NCBI GenBank assembly: GCA_035041965.1 | Contig: JAPYMA010003056.1 | Location: 1-64,000 of the forward strand | Direction: 5' to 3' | DNA length: 64,000 nucleotides | Source of the DNA: Anisakis pegreffii | Lineage: Eukaryota > Nematoda > Chromadorea > Rhabditida > Anisakidae | Shown: positions 23,901 through 37,127 of the stretch, one piece after another | Layout: each line of letters starts with the position of its first letter | Position numbering within the stretch: position 1 is the first letter of the stretch | Translations under genes and position numbers: made by a program | The notes under the pieces: model-generated | What the model was told of the DNA's origin: nothing | The model's database searches: none | The model's input: the letters and a program-made list of their open reading frames with translations, nothing else

Positions 23901-26900
23901 AGAGATATGGGTATTTTCTCAGTGAAATGAGGTTTGCGATCTTCGAGCCTACCGTCTCCTCAAGTTTGCCCAGTAAGATATGAATAATTGTACACCAGTC
24001 GATCCAGCGGAATCTCCAGATTCAGAAAAACATATATATTCCTGACTCATTTCGCTTCCTTGAGAAGATATGGCTATTTTTCTAAAGCCATCTCAATTAG
24101 CGCTGAGGCACTGATTCAATCCACATTGTATCATTATAGATCAATGTTATACATTAATACAACAATATAGGCATTAAAATTTTCAGGTTACCAGTACCCT
24201 CAGGTTTGCCCGGTAACATATCAATTTCATTGCACCATTCGATTGCTCAGAATCTCTACTTTCAGAATAACATGTATCTTGCCGAGCGATTTTGCTTTCT
24301 TGAAGAGATATGGGTATTTTCTCAGTGAAATGAGGTTTGCGATCTTCGAGCCTACCGTCTCCTCAAGTTTGCCCAGTAAGATATGAATAATTGTACACCA
24401 GTCGATCCAGCGGAATCTCCAGATTCAGAAAAACATATATATTCCTGACTCATTTCGCTTCCTTGAGAAGATATGGCTATTTTTCTAAAGCCATCTCAAT
24501 TAGCGCTGAGGCACTGATTCAATCCACATTGTATCATTATAGATCAATGTTATACATTAATACAACAATATAGGCATTAAAATTTTCATGTTACCAGTAC
24601 CCTCAGGTTTGCCCGGTAACATATCAATTTCATTGCACCATTCGATTGCTCAGAATCTCTACTTTCAGAATAACATGTATCTTGCCGAGCGATTTTGCTT
24701 TCTTGAAGAGATATGGGTATTTTCTCAGTGAAATGAGGTTTGCGATCTTCGAGCCTACCGTCTCCTCAAGTTTGCCCAGTAAGATATGAATAATTGTACA
24801 CCAGTCGATCCAGCGGAATCTCCAGATTCAGAAAAACATATATATTCCTGACTCATTTCGCTTCCTTGAGAAGATATGGCTATTTTTCTAAAGCCATCTC
24901 AATTAGCGCTGAGGCACTGATTCAATCCACATTGTATCATTATAGATCAATGTTATACATTAATACAACAATATAGGCATTAAAATTTTCATGTTACCAG
25001 TACCCTCAGGTTTGCCCGGTAACATATCAATTTCATTGCACCATTCGATTGCTCAGAATCTCTACTTTCAGAATAACATGTATCTTGCCGAGCGATTTTG
25101 CTTTCTTGAAGAGATATGGGTATTTTCTCAGTGAAATGAGGTTTGCGATCTTCGAGCCTACCGTCTCCTCAAGTTTGCCCAGTAAGATATGAATAATTGT
25201 ACACCAGTCGATCCAGCGGAATCTCCAGATTCAGAAAAACATATATATTCCTGACTCATTTCGCTTCCTTGAGAAGATATGGCTATTTTTCTAAAGCCAT
25301 CTCAATTAGCGCTGAGGCACTGATTCAATCCACATTGTATCATTATAGATCAATGTTATACATTAATACAACAATATAGGCATTAAAATTTTCAGGTTAC
25401 CAGTACCCTCAGGTTTGCCCGGTAACATATCAATTTCATTGCACCATTCGATTGCTCAGAATCTCTACTTTCAGAATAACATGTATCTTGCCGAGCGATT
25501 TTGCTTTCTTGAAGAGATATGGGTATTTTCTCAGTGAAATGAGGTTTGCGATCTTCGAGCCTACCGTCTCCTCAAGTTTGCCCAGTAAGATATGAATAAT
25601 TGTACACCAGTCGATCCAGCGGAATCTCCAGATTCAGAAAAACATATATATTCCTGACTCATTTCGCTTCCTTGAGAAGATATGGCTATTTTTCTAAAGC
25701 CATCTCAATTAGCGCTGAGGCACTGATTCAATCCACATTGTATCATTATAGATCAATGTTATACATTAATACAACAATATAGGCATTAAAATTTTCAGGT
25801 TACCAGTACCCTCAGGTTTGCCCGGTAACATATCAATTTCATTGCACCATTCGATTGCTCAGAATCTCTACTTTCAGAATAACATGTATCTTGCCGAGCG
25901 ATTTTGCTTTCTTGAAGAGATATGGGTATTTTCTCAGTGAAATGAGGTTTGCGATCTTCGAGCCTACCGTCTCCTCAAGTTTGCCCAGTAAGATATGAAT
26001 AATTGTACACCAGTCGATCCAGCGGAATCTCCAGATTCAGAAAAACATATATATTCCTGACTCATTTCGCTTCCTTGAGAAGATATGGCTATTTTTCTAA
26101 AGCCATCTCAATTAGCGCTGAGGCACTGATTCAATCCACATTGTATCATTATTGATCAATGTTATACATTAATACAACAATATAGGCATTAAAATTTTCA
26201 TGTTACCAGTACCCTCAGGTTTGCCCGGTAACATATCAATTTCATTGCACCATTCGATTGCTCAGAATCTCTACTTTCAGAATAACATGTATCTTGCCGA
26301 GCGATTTTGCTTTCTTGAAGAGATATGGGTATTTTCTCAGTGAAATGAGGTTTGCGATCTTCGAGCCTACCGTCTCCTCAAGTTTGCCCAGTAAGATATG
26401 AATAATTGTACACCAGTCGATCCAGCGGAATCTCCAGATTCAGAAAAACATATATATTCCTGACTCATTTCGCTTCCTTGAGAAGATATGGCTATTTTTC
26501 TAAAGCCATCTCAATTAGCGCTGAGGCACTGATTCAATCCACATTGTATCATTATAGATCAATGTTATACATTAATACAACAATATAGGCATTAAAATTT
26601 TCATGTTACCAGTACCCTCAGGTTTGCCCGGTAACATATCAATTTCATTGCACCATTCGATTGCTCAGAATCTCTACTTTCAGAATAACATGTATCTTGC
26701 CGAGCGATTTTGCTTTCTTGAAGAGATATGGGTATTTTCTCAGTGAAATGAGGTTTGCGATCTTCGAGCCTACCGTCTCCTCAAGTTTGCCCAGTAAGAT
26801 ATGAATAATTGTACACCAGTCGATCCAGCGGAATCTCCAGATTCAGAAAAACATATATATTGCTGACTCATTTCGCTTCCTTGAGAAGATATGGCTATTT

Positions 26901-29900
26901 TTCTAAAGCCATCTCAATTAGCGCTGAGGCACTGATTCAATCCACATTGTATCATTATAGATCAATGTTATACATTAATACAACAATATAGGCATTAAAA
27001 TTTTCAGGTTACCAGTACCCTCAGGTTTGCCCGGTAACATATCAATTTCTTTGCACCATTCGATTGCTCAGAATCTCTACTTTCAGAATAACATGTATCT
27101 TGCCGAGCGATTTTGCTTTCTTGAAGAGATATGGGTATTTTCTCAGTGAAATGAGGTTTGCGATCTTCGAGCCTACCGTCTCCTCAAGTTTGCCCAGTAA
27201 GATATGAATAATTGTACACCAGTCGATCCAGCGGAATCTCCAGATTCAGAAAAACATATATATTGCTGACTCATTTCGCTTCCTTGAGAAGATATGGCTA
27301 TTTTTCTAAAGCCATCTCAATTAGCGCTGAGGCACTGATTCAATCCACATTGTATCATTATAGATCAATGTTATACATTAATACAACAATATAGGCATTA
27401 AAATTTTCAGGTTACCAGTACCCTCAGGTTTGCCCGGTAACATATCAATTTCATTGCACCATTCGATTGCTCAGAATCTCTACTTTCAGAATAACATGTA
27501 TCTTGCCGAGCGATTTTGCTTTCTTGAAGAGATATGGGTATTTTCTCAGTGAAATGAGGTTTGCGATCTTCGAGCCTACCGTCTCCTCAAGTTTGCCCAG
27601 TAAGATATGAATAATTGTACACCAGTCGATCCAGCGGAATCTCCAGATTCAGAAAAACATATATATTGCTGACTCATTTCGCTTCCTTGAGAAGATATGG
27701 CTATTTTTCTAAAGCCATCTCAATTAGCGCTGAGGCACTGATTCAATCCACATTGTATCATTATAGATCAATGTTATACATTAATACAACAATATAGGCA
27801 TTAAAATTTTCAAGTTACCAGTACCCTCAGGTTTGCCCGGTAACATATCAATTTCTTTGCACCATTCGATTGCTCAGAATCTCTACTTTCAGAATAACAT
27901 GTATCTTGCCGAGCGATTTTGCTTTCTTGAAGAGATATGGGTATTTTCTCAATGAAATGAGGTTTGCGATCTTCGAGCCTACCGTCTCCTCAAGTTTGCC
28001 CAGTAAGATATGAATAATTGTACACCAGTCGATCCAGCGGAATCTCTAGATTCAGAAAAACATATATATTGCTGACTGATTTTGCTTCCTTGAGAAGATA
28101 TGGCTATTTTTCTAAAGCCATCTCAATTAGCGCTGAGGCACTGATTCAATCCACATTGTATCATTATAGATCAATGTTATACATTAATACAACAATATAG
28201 GCATTAAAATTTTCAAGTTACCAGTACCCTCAGGTTTGCCCGGTAACATATCAATTTCTTTGCACCATTCGATTGCTCAGAATCTCTACTTTCAGAATAA
28301 CATGTATCTTGCCGAGCGATTTTGCTTTCTTGAAGAGATATGGGTATTTTCTCAATGAAATGACGGTTTGCGATCTTCGAGCCTACCGTCTCCTCAAGTT
28401 TGCCCAGTAAGATATGAATAATTGTACACCAGTCGATCCAGCGGAATCTCTAGATTCAGAAAAACATATATATTGCCGACTGATTTTGCTTCCTTGAGAA
28501 GATATGGCTATTTTTCTAAAGCCATCTCAATTAGCGCTGAGGCACTGATTCAATCCACATTGTATCATTATAGATCAATGTTATACATTAATACAACAAT
28601 ATAGGCATTAAAATTTTCAAGTTACCAGTACCCTCAGGTTTGCCCGGTAACATATCAATTTCTTTGCACCATTCGATTGCTCAGAATCTCTACTTTCAGA
28701 ATAACATGTATCTTGCCGAGCGATTTTGCTTTCTTGAAGAGATATGGGTATTTTCTCAATGAAATGAGGTTTGCGATCTTCGAGCCTACCGTCTCCTCAA
28801 GTTTGCCCAGTAAGATATGAATAATTGTACACCAGTCGATCCAGCGGAATCTCCAGATTCAGAAAAACATATATATTGCTGACTGATTTTGCTTCCTTGA
28901 GAAGATATGGCTATTTTTCTAAAGCCATCTCAATTAGCGCTGAGGCACTGATTCAATCCACATTGTATCATTATAGATCAATGTTATACATTAATACAAC
29001 AATATAGGCATTAAAATTTTCAAGTTACCAGTACCCTCAGGTTTGCCCGGTAACATATCAATTTCTTTGCACCATTCGATTGCTCAGAATCTCTACTTTC
29101 AGAATAACATGTATCTTGCCGAGCGATTTTGCTTTCTTGAAGAGATATGGGTATTTTCTCAATGAAATGAGGTTTGCGATCTTCGAGCCTACCGTCTCCT
29201 CAAGTTTGCCCAGTAAGATATGAATAATTGTACACCAGTCGATCCAGCGGAATCTCCAGATTCAGAAAAACATATATATTGCTGACTGATTTTGCTTCCT
29301 TGAGAAGATATGGCTATTTTTCTAAAGCCATCTCAATTAGCGCTGAGGCACTGATTCAATCCACATTGTATCATTATAGATCAATGTTATACATTAATAC
29401 AACAATATAGGCATTAAAATTTTCAAGTTACCAGTACCCTCAGGTTTGCCCGGTAACATATCAATTTCTTTGCACCATTCGATTGCTCAGAATCTCTACT
29501 TTCAGAATAACATGTATCTTGCCGAGCGATTTTGCTTTCTTGAAGAGATATGGGTATTTTCTCAATGAAATGAGGTTTGCGATCTTCGAGCCTACCGTCT
29601 CCTCAAGTTTGCCCAGTAAGATATGAATAATTGTACACCAGTCGATCCAGCGGAATCTCTAGATTCAGAAAAACATATATATTGCTGACTGATTTTGCTT
29701 CCTTGAGAAGATATGGCTATTTTTCTAAAGCCATCTCAATTAGCGCTGAGGCACTGATTCAATCCACATTGTATCATTATAGATCAATGTTATACATTAA
29801 TACAACAATATAGGCATTAAAATGTTCAAGTTACCAGTACCCTCAGGTTTGCCCGGTAACATATCAATTTCTTTGCACCATTCGATTGCTCAGAATCTCT

Positions 29901-31769
29901 ACTTTCAGAATAACATGTATCTTGCCGAGCGATTTTGCTTTCTTGAGGAGATATGGGTATTTTCTCAATGAAATGACGGTTTGCCATCTGCGAGCCTACC
30001 GTCTCCTCAAGTTTGCCCAGTAAGATATGAATAATTGTACACCAGTCGATCCAGCGGAACCTCTAGATTCAGAAAAACATATATATTGCCGACTGATTTT
30101 GCTTCCTTGAGAAGATATGGCTATTTTTCTAAAGTCATCTCAATTAGCGCAGAGGCACTAATGCACATTGTATCACTATACGTAACGGTCACACAAAGGT
30201 GCTGAATCATCGATTAGATATGATGAGTGAGAAATCGGATATTGCCTACGGACAAATCAGGAATGCAGGACTTGCAAAAGTTAGTATCTTTCGATTCACT
30301 GATGCATCGCTAGCTGAATCGTTCCTATGAAAACGTCTCGTTTATTCAAAAATGAAAAAGAAATCAAATGACATTGATTCCTCACGCTGTTTCGGTGATG
30401 CGATCCATTCTGTTGTCAATGCATTTATATTGCACATTTATCATTGTAATTAAATCGCTTCTCTGCACTTAAGGTTGAATGCAAATGCGTATTGTATCCA
30501 TAGAGTTCACAGTTTGAGTGAAGCCTTTGACATATTTCAGTGGCTTGAATGAACATATCAAAGATGGATTATTCAAGATAAATTGAAGCACAACTATAGG
30601 TTTTAGGTCTTAGTGATTTAATGAATAAGATGTTTTGAGGAGACATGGATGGGATATCACCTCATCATCAAAACCGATCATTGTTATCTCATGCCAATCA
30701 CAAATATCATGATGCCTGCATATATGCACGACTTTCCGCTAATTCCGGTTGCCATCTCATCATCGCAGTGACTCAAATAAAAAAACCAATGCAACTCATT
30801 TTGCAGCTGAGAGCTGCAACCGAAATGTTAACCAACGCGAACGAATAATATGATGTGCGGTACAAGGAGAAGTTAAACGTGATGGATACCAACAGTGAAT
30901 GTCTCGCAAAACTTTGAGCTACTGACATCACCAAAATCGATTTCGAAGCAATATTGGAGGTTATGCGAAACGGTAACAGTAGCGATCAGTTTTCATACAC
31001 AATCATCAATTAAATTCAGAGTTGTTGGAGCGTTCCCCAAGAAGCATTTGGAGCTTTTGCAACCTAGAGACTAGACATGCCTACGTTAATTTCGTCTGTT
31101 CGCACGCTGAAAACTGCAAAAGGCATTCAAATGAGATGAAAGATTTTCTAAGGAAACTTTTCAGGCAAACAAACCCTAGCAAATAAGTTTTCATTCAGGT
31201 ATCAAGATGCTTAGAAATCATATTATGTGACGATCGACATTGCCAGGGTATCGTTTCTTCGCCTTTGTTGGATCTTTTTCTTGGACGTTTTCTCTCGATT
31301 GTTCACGAAACGAGGTTTTCCATCAACAAACTGATTTCTTCGCACGCATATATCTCCAACTCAAGCATTTCAGTCGCAAGTCATCCATCATAAGATGCAT
31401 TTTCATTCACATAAAAATACCGTTTGTAATGTTGATAAGTTACCGTTTCAGGCACTCAACGAGATGACCACGACCTACGTACGTGTGTCAAATAAACACG
31501 TCTTCCCGCGTTTGAACGGTATCACAAAACTCCTCGCACTCGAAGATCCCGCAGAGATTAATGCCGCCTTCGACAAATTAGCAGTTGACGCTCAAGTGTC
31601 AATGTCTGAGTTCAAAGATGAGTTGAAGAATGACTATCTCAAGCAACAACAACGAATGAAGGAACGAGCTGACCAAATTTCGTGCGTCATCAGTGTACTT
31701 AAGGATGATCCTCTCATTAACAACGCAAACGAACAAAACGACGACGATGCGGATATTGACGACTTTTGA
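17967..31769 (+). pseudogene. secreted coiled-coil protein copy B2, disrupted by satellite
   Basis: This is the paralogue of B1. Preserved parts are the signal-peptide exon 17967-18113 (first 57 bases identical to B1), exon 2 from 18565, the 3' part of exon 8 (30183-about 30289), exon 9 from about 30807, a remnant of exon 10 near 31200-31244, and the last exon, about 31452-31769. B1 bases from about 7358 to 9629, carrying five exons and the start of exon 8, are missing. The satellite array at 19232-30180 sits in their place. Further lesions are an in-frame TAA after LTNANE in exon 9, a TGA shortly after it, and an internal deletion of about 160 bp in exon 10. The last exon is still open (ALNEMTTTYVRV to ADIDDF) and is nearly identical to B1 in its first 120 bases. 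No full-length product is possible. Confidence 0.85.
19232..30180 (+). repeat. 11-kb tandem satellite, about 27 units of 403 bp
   Basis: The block GTACACCAGTCGATCC recurs at 19553, 19956, about 20361, 20764 and then every 403 bp (one step of 404) up to 29631 and about 30035. Left and right ends are partial units. Each unit consists of two related halves, about 247 and 156 bp. Both contain a (C)AGAATCTCT-type block, then TTTC/TTCAGAA, then GATTTTGCTT and GATATGG. The shorter half lacks about 90 bp present in the longer. Inner units are almost identical, while outer units share variants such as GCGCAGAGGC and TTAAAATGTTC. The short open frame in each unit is a by-product, not a gene. The array lies inside pseudogene B2 and ends within its exon 8. 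Confidence 0.95.
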
Positions 31770-31837
31770 TTGACTTATTTCTTCCTCCATCTATTTCCAA
31801 CAAACGAATATGTCATCCTTTCTCTGCTCTCAAACCA

Positions 31838-33320
31838 ACAAGGGTTTCAATAAATAATTTCAAAAATTTTGCAACAAAACATCAGAATGCTTCAATGATT
31901 GTTACTGCTGGTATTAACAATAAGTGTAATTCTGCGTTCCAAAAATGAAATTTTACAAATCGACACACTGCACTCCAGCCAACATGACTGAAAATCTTAG
32001 CGCCCTATCACATCGATCGCATTCTGATAAAATGACCATCTTTTCAATAGGAGTGAAGAGATAATCATCTGCGAGTTTGCTGGCTGTCGTGATCAAATGA
32101 GTTTTTATTTTTCATGAACGAACACTTTTTACACATATTGCAGAACAAAATTAAACCAGAACAGAAAAGCACAAGTTCAGAATTGATTCAAAGTGAACAA
32201 CGAAGTCAATGGAACAAACAAAAAAGAATAATCGGAATTGCTAATTAGATAGAAAAATAAAATTCAACTGAGTGTTAGACATGAGAAGATGAATTTAAAA
32301 ATGAAATAAACCAAAAACACAGATTTCAAATGACCAATTTATGATGAGCGTCATTGAATGCACATCAGCTTGATGAAACTTCCAATGAATCAATTCATCA
32401 AGCACTCAAAATGATGGATATTCAAAATCACATGCTTTGTTGTGAAAATGAGACGTAAATGAAACATGAACAATACAGGAACGGAAATAAATTAACAAAT
32501 AATAACAAATGAATTAAACATTGCAATCAATTGTAATCAGTTCAAGGTTTATTGGTGATGACCAAACACGCACTCTGCATTCGTTGCGATGAAATGAAAA
32601 CGCAAAAATTTCTGTTCCTAAGATACAATGGCTTTTTTTTAGCACCACTTCGGCATTAATATTTCAATCCAAGAAAGATTAAGGAAATATCGTTTTTTGA
32701 AAACTCAAAAGCAGTCAATTACTTCTCGAATAACTCTACGAGCTTATATTAACAGAAATCAATTCCACTCTAATAAAATACGCTCCTAATGACAACGAAA
32801 CGGAATACATCTCGCGTGAAACGTCCATTCTAGATCAATCTTATCGACACCATTTGCACAATAATGTGAATCATTTCAACACTGCTTAATAAAACAATAC
32901 GCACATCGATGATCATGAGTATCCGTTTACTTTGCTCGTTAAAGCTATTCTGATGATGATTCGAAAACACTCAATGAAGGAAAACGAACGCGTGAATCAA
33001 ACAAGTAAAACAAATTAATCACATTTCACTGAGTTCAGTGAAAGGCGCAACGTGGTTGTTGTTGCTAAATACCAAAAAAAATTGGACATTTATGCATAAT
33101 ACAAAATGGAAACATCAGAAGATGAATGGAACTCAACAGAAATACAATCGGAAACTATCAAAAGTTCTTGAACTCAAAAAATATCGTAAATAAGTTTTTG
33201 AAATACAAATTAAAATAACAAAATCGACAACGTATTCAGAAGTACAGACACAAGTACCACCGTATAACGATAGCGAAGAGGAACGTTCTAGCGCTCAACA
33301 ACCAATGAATCGATGATAGA
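31838..33320. other. AT-rich intergenic stretch
   Basis: The first 250 bp correspond to the B1 3' flank, so the duplication extends to about 32100. Beyond that I see only AT-rich sequence without a credible exon or RNA gene. Confidence 0.5.
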
Positions 33321-34995
33321 TCACCTATGAAACCATTTCGCTCGCTGTGCGAAGATGTCACTACGAAGATTTTGAGCAAACAATATACCAAGTATCTGCA
33401 ACATAAGTTGTTGTACTGGGATCGACTACGATCACTGAAAATGGATGGATTCCGGTGAAACATAAGAAATAACACACCTGTATAACAGCAACAAGAACAA
33501 CTGCAACGGCCACATAAGTCATATTCTGCGATAGATAATTTTCAATTTTTGGTGTACATCCCTCACTGTGTATGGCATCGCTTAGACCCTGAAAGAATAT
33601 ACCACAAGTGTGAACCCAATTAATTTGTAAACATCTAAACATCTACGAACATCTTTTTTTAATTGAGGACAAAATCTGCATTCAGCTGAGACATTTCGTC
33701 TGAATTTATGCTTTTTGATTACTCCTTTAATCAAAAGTATGCACTCTTCATTTACAACTGCAAATCTTCTGTGGATAAGCGACTCGATTATAACTTGGAA
33801 GTATATACAAGTAAATACAAATAGTGAAAATAATGCTGGAATGCTAACCTCTTTCATCAAACGTGCACCGTGACCACAGAAATAGTTGATTGGACCACCA
33901 TTCAAGCCGCGCAATTGCTTACAACAAGAATACGGCACTCCACCTGCCTCAGGTGATGAGAACTGCTGCGAGGATTTATTAAAATAGACATTCATATCCC
34001 AATCATGTGGTGAACGCATTCCACAACATTTGAAATAGATTTGTACCCAATCGATCAGTGCTTGCAAATCCGGATCGTCTCGATACATAATCACCTGCAA
34101 CCTCATCAGTTTTCGTCAAGAAAACACCACATCCTGTACGGGAAAATATTGCCTTGATTACTTTGACAGACTATCATGTAACTGCTGAAAACAATGAAAC
34201 ATATCATAAAAAGCGATCAAATACAACAGCCACACAGACCGACATCTTGCCCATTTAGCGAAAAATTACGATTAATCAAATACAACAACCTTCATGTCCG
34301 TGGGATTTCGAGCTACTGGATGCACAGCTTCTTAGAAAGCTGAAACTTGCCAACGAAGGCATTCCACTGCAGTTTGGCTGACAAATTGCTGTCAGTTGGG
34401 ATTTCTTGATAAGACGAATGAAACTATTCACTAACTGTATCGTCCAGACGAGTGAAGAACTCTTGTGTGATCCAGTCTTTTGAAGCAAACACGAGTACGA
34501 CCAGTGCCATTTCGGCCAGCAGTAAGAGACCAATAATAGTCGAGTAGAGAGCCAGAAAACATGTATTTTCTCTTAATGCACCAATACAACCACTGAATCC
34601 AATTAAGAATATCAATCCACCTGGAAAATCTTCGAAAATCTTCATTCCTATACAATGCAGTATCAAACACGCGTGAACTCAAATAAGTGGCCTCACCTGA
34701 TGAAAGCAAACAGCCAATCAACTGGGAACGTGGTTTACTATGATGAATTTCCAGCCAAGTGAACCACTTAATTGGGCAAATGTACGAAGAAAGCGTTAAA
34801 CGAACCGGCAAAAATGAGAAAAACAGCCGGATCCAAGTAGAACTTGGACGCTTTGTTGAGATGTGAATAAGCACTGTTCTTTTCGAAATGTGCCCATACA
34901 CCAACGGCCAATAGCGTAAAGCCAATAATCCAAAAGAGGACGTTGAAGCTGAACACTGAATACTTTACACAACAACTGATCTCTGATGAACCCAT
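33321..34995 (-). CDS. TspanC8-like tetraspanin
   Basis: Minus-strand exons are 34995-34806, 34620-34436, 34094-33849, 33588-33478 and 33395-33321. Phases agree and give 268 aa, the usual length for the TSPAN5/14/17 group. It shows the tetraspanin order. SCCVKYSVFSFNVLFWIIG is TM1. GCIGALRENTC follows TM2, and TM3 comes next. The large extracellular loop carries CCG, GGVPYSCC, FCGHG and EGC. TM4 comes next, with the ending LGILFAQNLRSDI. Family members of this subgroup chaperone the metalloprotease ADAM10 and so modulate Notch signalling. Two cysteines expected in the eight-cysteine loop are absent (YFNK instead of YFNC; AGGVP instead of RCGVP). The start was chosen at MGSSEISCC. An in-frame ATG six codons earlier (35013) and a splice acceptor near 35020 leave the 5' end open. 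Confidence 0.9.
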
Positions 34996-35162
34996 TTCGT
35001 ATTGCACAATCATTTGCTGTAATAGATAACGATGAAGTTAAGACAAGATGAGTTGTGGACTTTAAGATGAAACAAGTGATACAGTCGTTTGATTTTTCTT
35101 CCATTTTTTCAGTACATATTAAGTTTCTCTTTCTCATTTCGGCAAAGCTTTCAGAACACATT

Positions 35163-35256
35163 AGCTTTGAGTTTAAGTTTAAATTTAAGTCTAAAGTTTA
35201 AGTTTAGGTTCAAGTTTAAATTTAAGCTTAAGTTTAAAGTTTAAGTTTAAGTTTCT
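35163..35256. repeat. TTTAAG-type simple repeat
   Basis: About 15 imperfect copies of a hexamer close to TTTAAG (variants TTTAAA, TTTAGG) stand in a row upstream of the tetraspanin gene. Confidence 0.85.
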
Positions 35257-37127
35257 CTTTCCAGTCATATCAAGTTGCGTGATAATTTTCTTCCGAGATT
35301 ATCTAGGCGTACACTTCAGTTACATTGATTGAAAAATTCGGCTATCAGCATGAAGTCACATTTCATCAAACTCATCAATACATAAAGTCGTTTATTTCGG
35401 TAATTAAGAATATTAAGAGAATATTAAGCTTTGATGGAAATATTAAGAGAACAAAAACAAAAAACTCAAGTAAATTACACGATGCATTCGATTTGAAGGG
35501 TTTGAACGAGTCTGCGGTGCTGGTGCATGACCACGTGATGCTCTTTGTACAGGCGCCATAATCTCCTGCCCGACACACCTCACCCGCTCGCAGATTTAGT
35601 TTACCTGAATTGATTGAGACTTTAGTCATCTTCATTATTTCTCAGTAATACAAAGAGCACGACGATACTATGAAATCAGAACAGATTCGCCTAAATACGA
35701 CTAAAAATTGCACGCAAATTTGGATGGAAATGATATATTTTTATAGCAGGATAGCACTGAAGACCAGACATTTCACTGATACTATAAATGAATCACTTAG
35801 AAAGCTAACGATAAGTGAATCAACCGAAATGCAAAGTGCTTAAACAATTGGATTACACACAATTCAACCGAATAAAGCATATACTGGGAAATTTCCCCAC
35901 ATCACCATATCCGCATACAGCTAACGAATATCAGGAACAAAAACAAGGTTCCACTCCAACCCCCCGAATCCCGAAAAAAATTAAACAACGAAAGCTTCAG
36001 GTAGAACAGCTGTTTAATGAACATCTGCAAATCCGGGTACTTCTTGGTGACTGACGGTTAGGTCACCTTGCCAAGAGTGGTTGCTGAGTCAGAGGATGTG
36101 ATTCAAAGGAAGTGAATGGCGATTACCAGCACAGTCCAGTGAACGACTGGAGGCTTACCGTAATGAAAACTTATCGTGGACAATATTGAAATGCTATAAT
36201 TTTGCAGGAAAATTTTTTCACTCAAATTTGATTTTCAAGTGGCTTCTGGGATCGTTATTTTGTTCCATTCGAAGCAAAAGTTTAGCGCTAAAACAACCAG
36301 ATCTGAGTGATAATAAATGTTTTATGAGCATAGATTAGAAGTTTAACACTTCAACTCAAGTGACAGCTGCCATATTAAATAACATCCTGAAGTATTATCA
36401 TCAAAGCATGGAAAATTCTATTACGATTTATCGTTAATCTTATGATTACCTTTCAATCAACCAATTTCTTTCTCGTATTATGATTTATCATTAAAATGAA
36501 TTAATCCACGCACAGCATTAGCATTCATGCAATAGGAGCAATAAGAGTCAAAATCGTTTATTTATTCACAAAATACTGATTGAATAAGTTTATCATAAGT
36601 TTATTCAATTAATGGCGTGATTTCCGCAATATAATTGAGATATTATCAAAATATTACACCGCAATGAAACAAAAACTATTTCAATATACAGATGAATATT
36701 ATCATGTCAGATAATGTCAAAATATAACCTCGAGAGGAAGAGATAATGTTTGTAAGCATTTCATTGATTCATAAACATTAAATATTGCAATTCAGAATAA
36801 ATGATAATACGTGAAGTGTTCATTGATATTCAATTTCGTGAACTCATAAAGTAATTTCGTAAACCCACAGAAACCAGGTCTCGCTTCGTTAGTATTATGG
36901 ATGCATCTGATTTCTAGAAGTATACTCATCGTCATTCTGGACTTATTTGCAGATAGAATACCTTTCATCACAGTCCGTGAAAATTAGAAATTCATTTTTC
37001 TACGCTCAACATGATTTTTAGTATTTTTAAAGAGCAAGTTTGGCCATCATATGACGATCTGTTCCTGCTGCAAAGTTGTGAACATGCAGACGGGAAAGCG
37101 TCATTTACATTTGAAAGTTTTAACAAC
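35257..37127. other. gene-free stretch
   Basis: There are scattered short open frames only. None had splice sites in phase or a recognisable motif. The base composition is strongly AT-rich. Confidence 0.45.

Noticed and set aside
19553..29813. A 60-codon open frame beginning near each GTACACCAG and repeated about 25 times
   Set aside because: It recurs only because the 403-bp satellite is homogenised. It starts with GTA/GTG-like codons rather than a good ATG context, and the array lies in a pseudogene.
19232..30180. CRISPR-like array
   Set aside because: The whole 403-bp unit repeats without unique spacers, and the DNA is eukaryotic.
35815..36054. Plus-strand 79-codon open frame
   Set aside because: There are no splice context, motif or supporting features. 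It is probably chance in AT-rich DNA.
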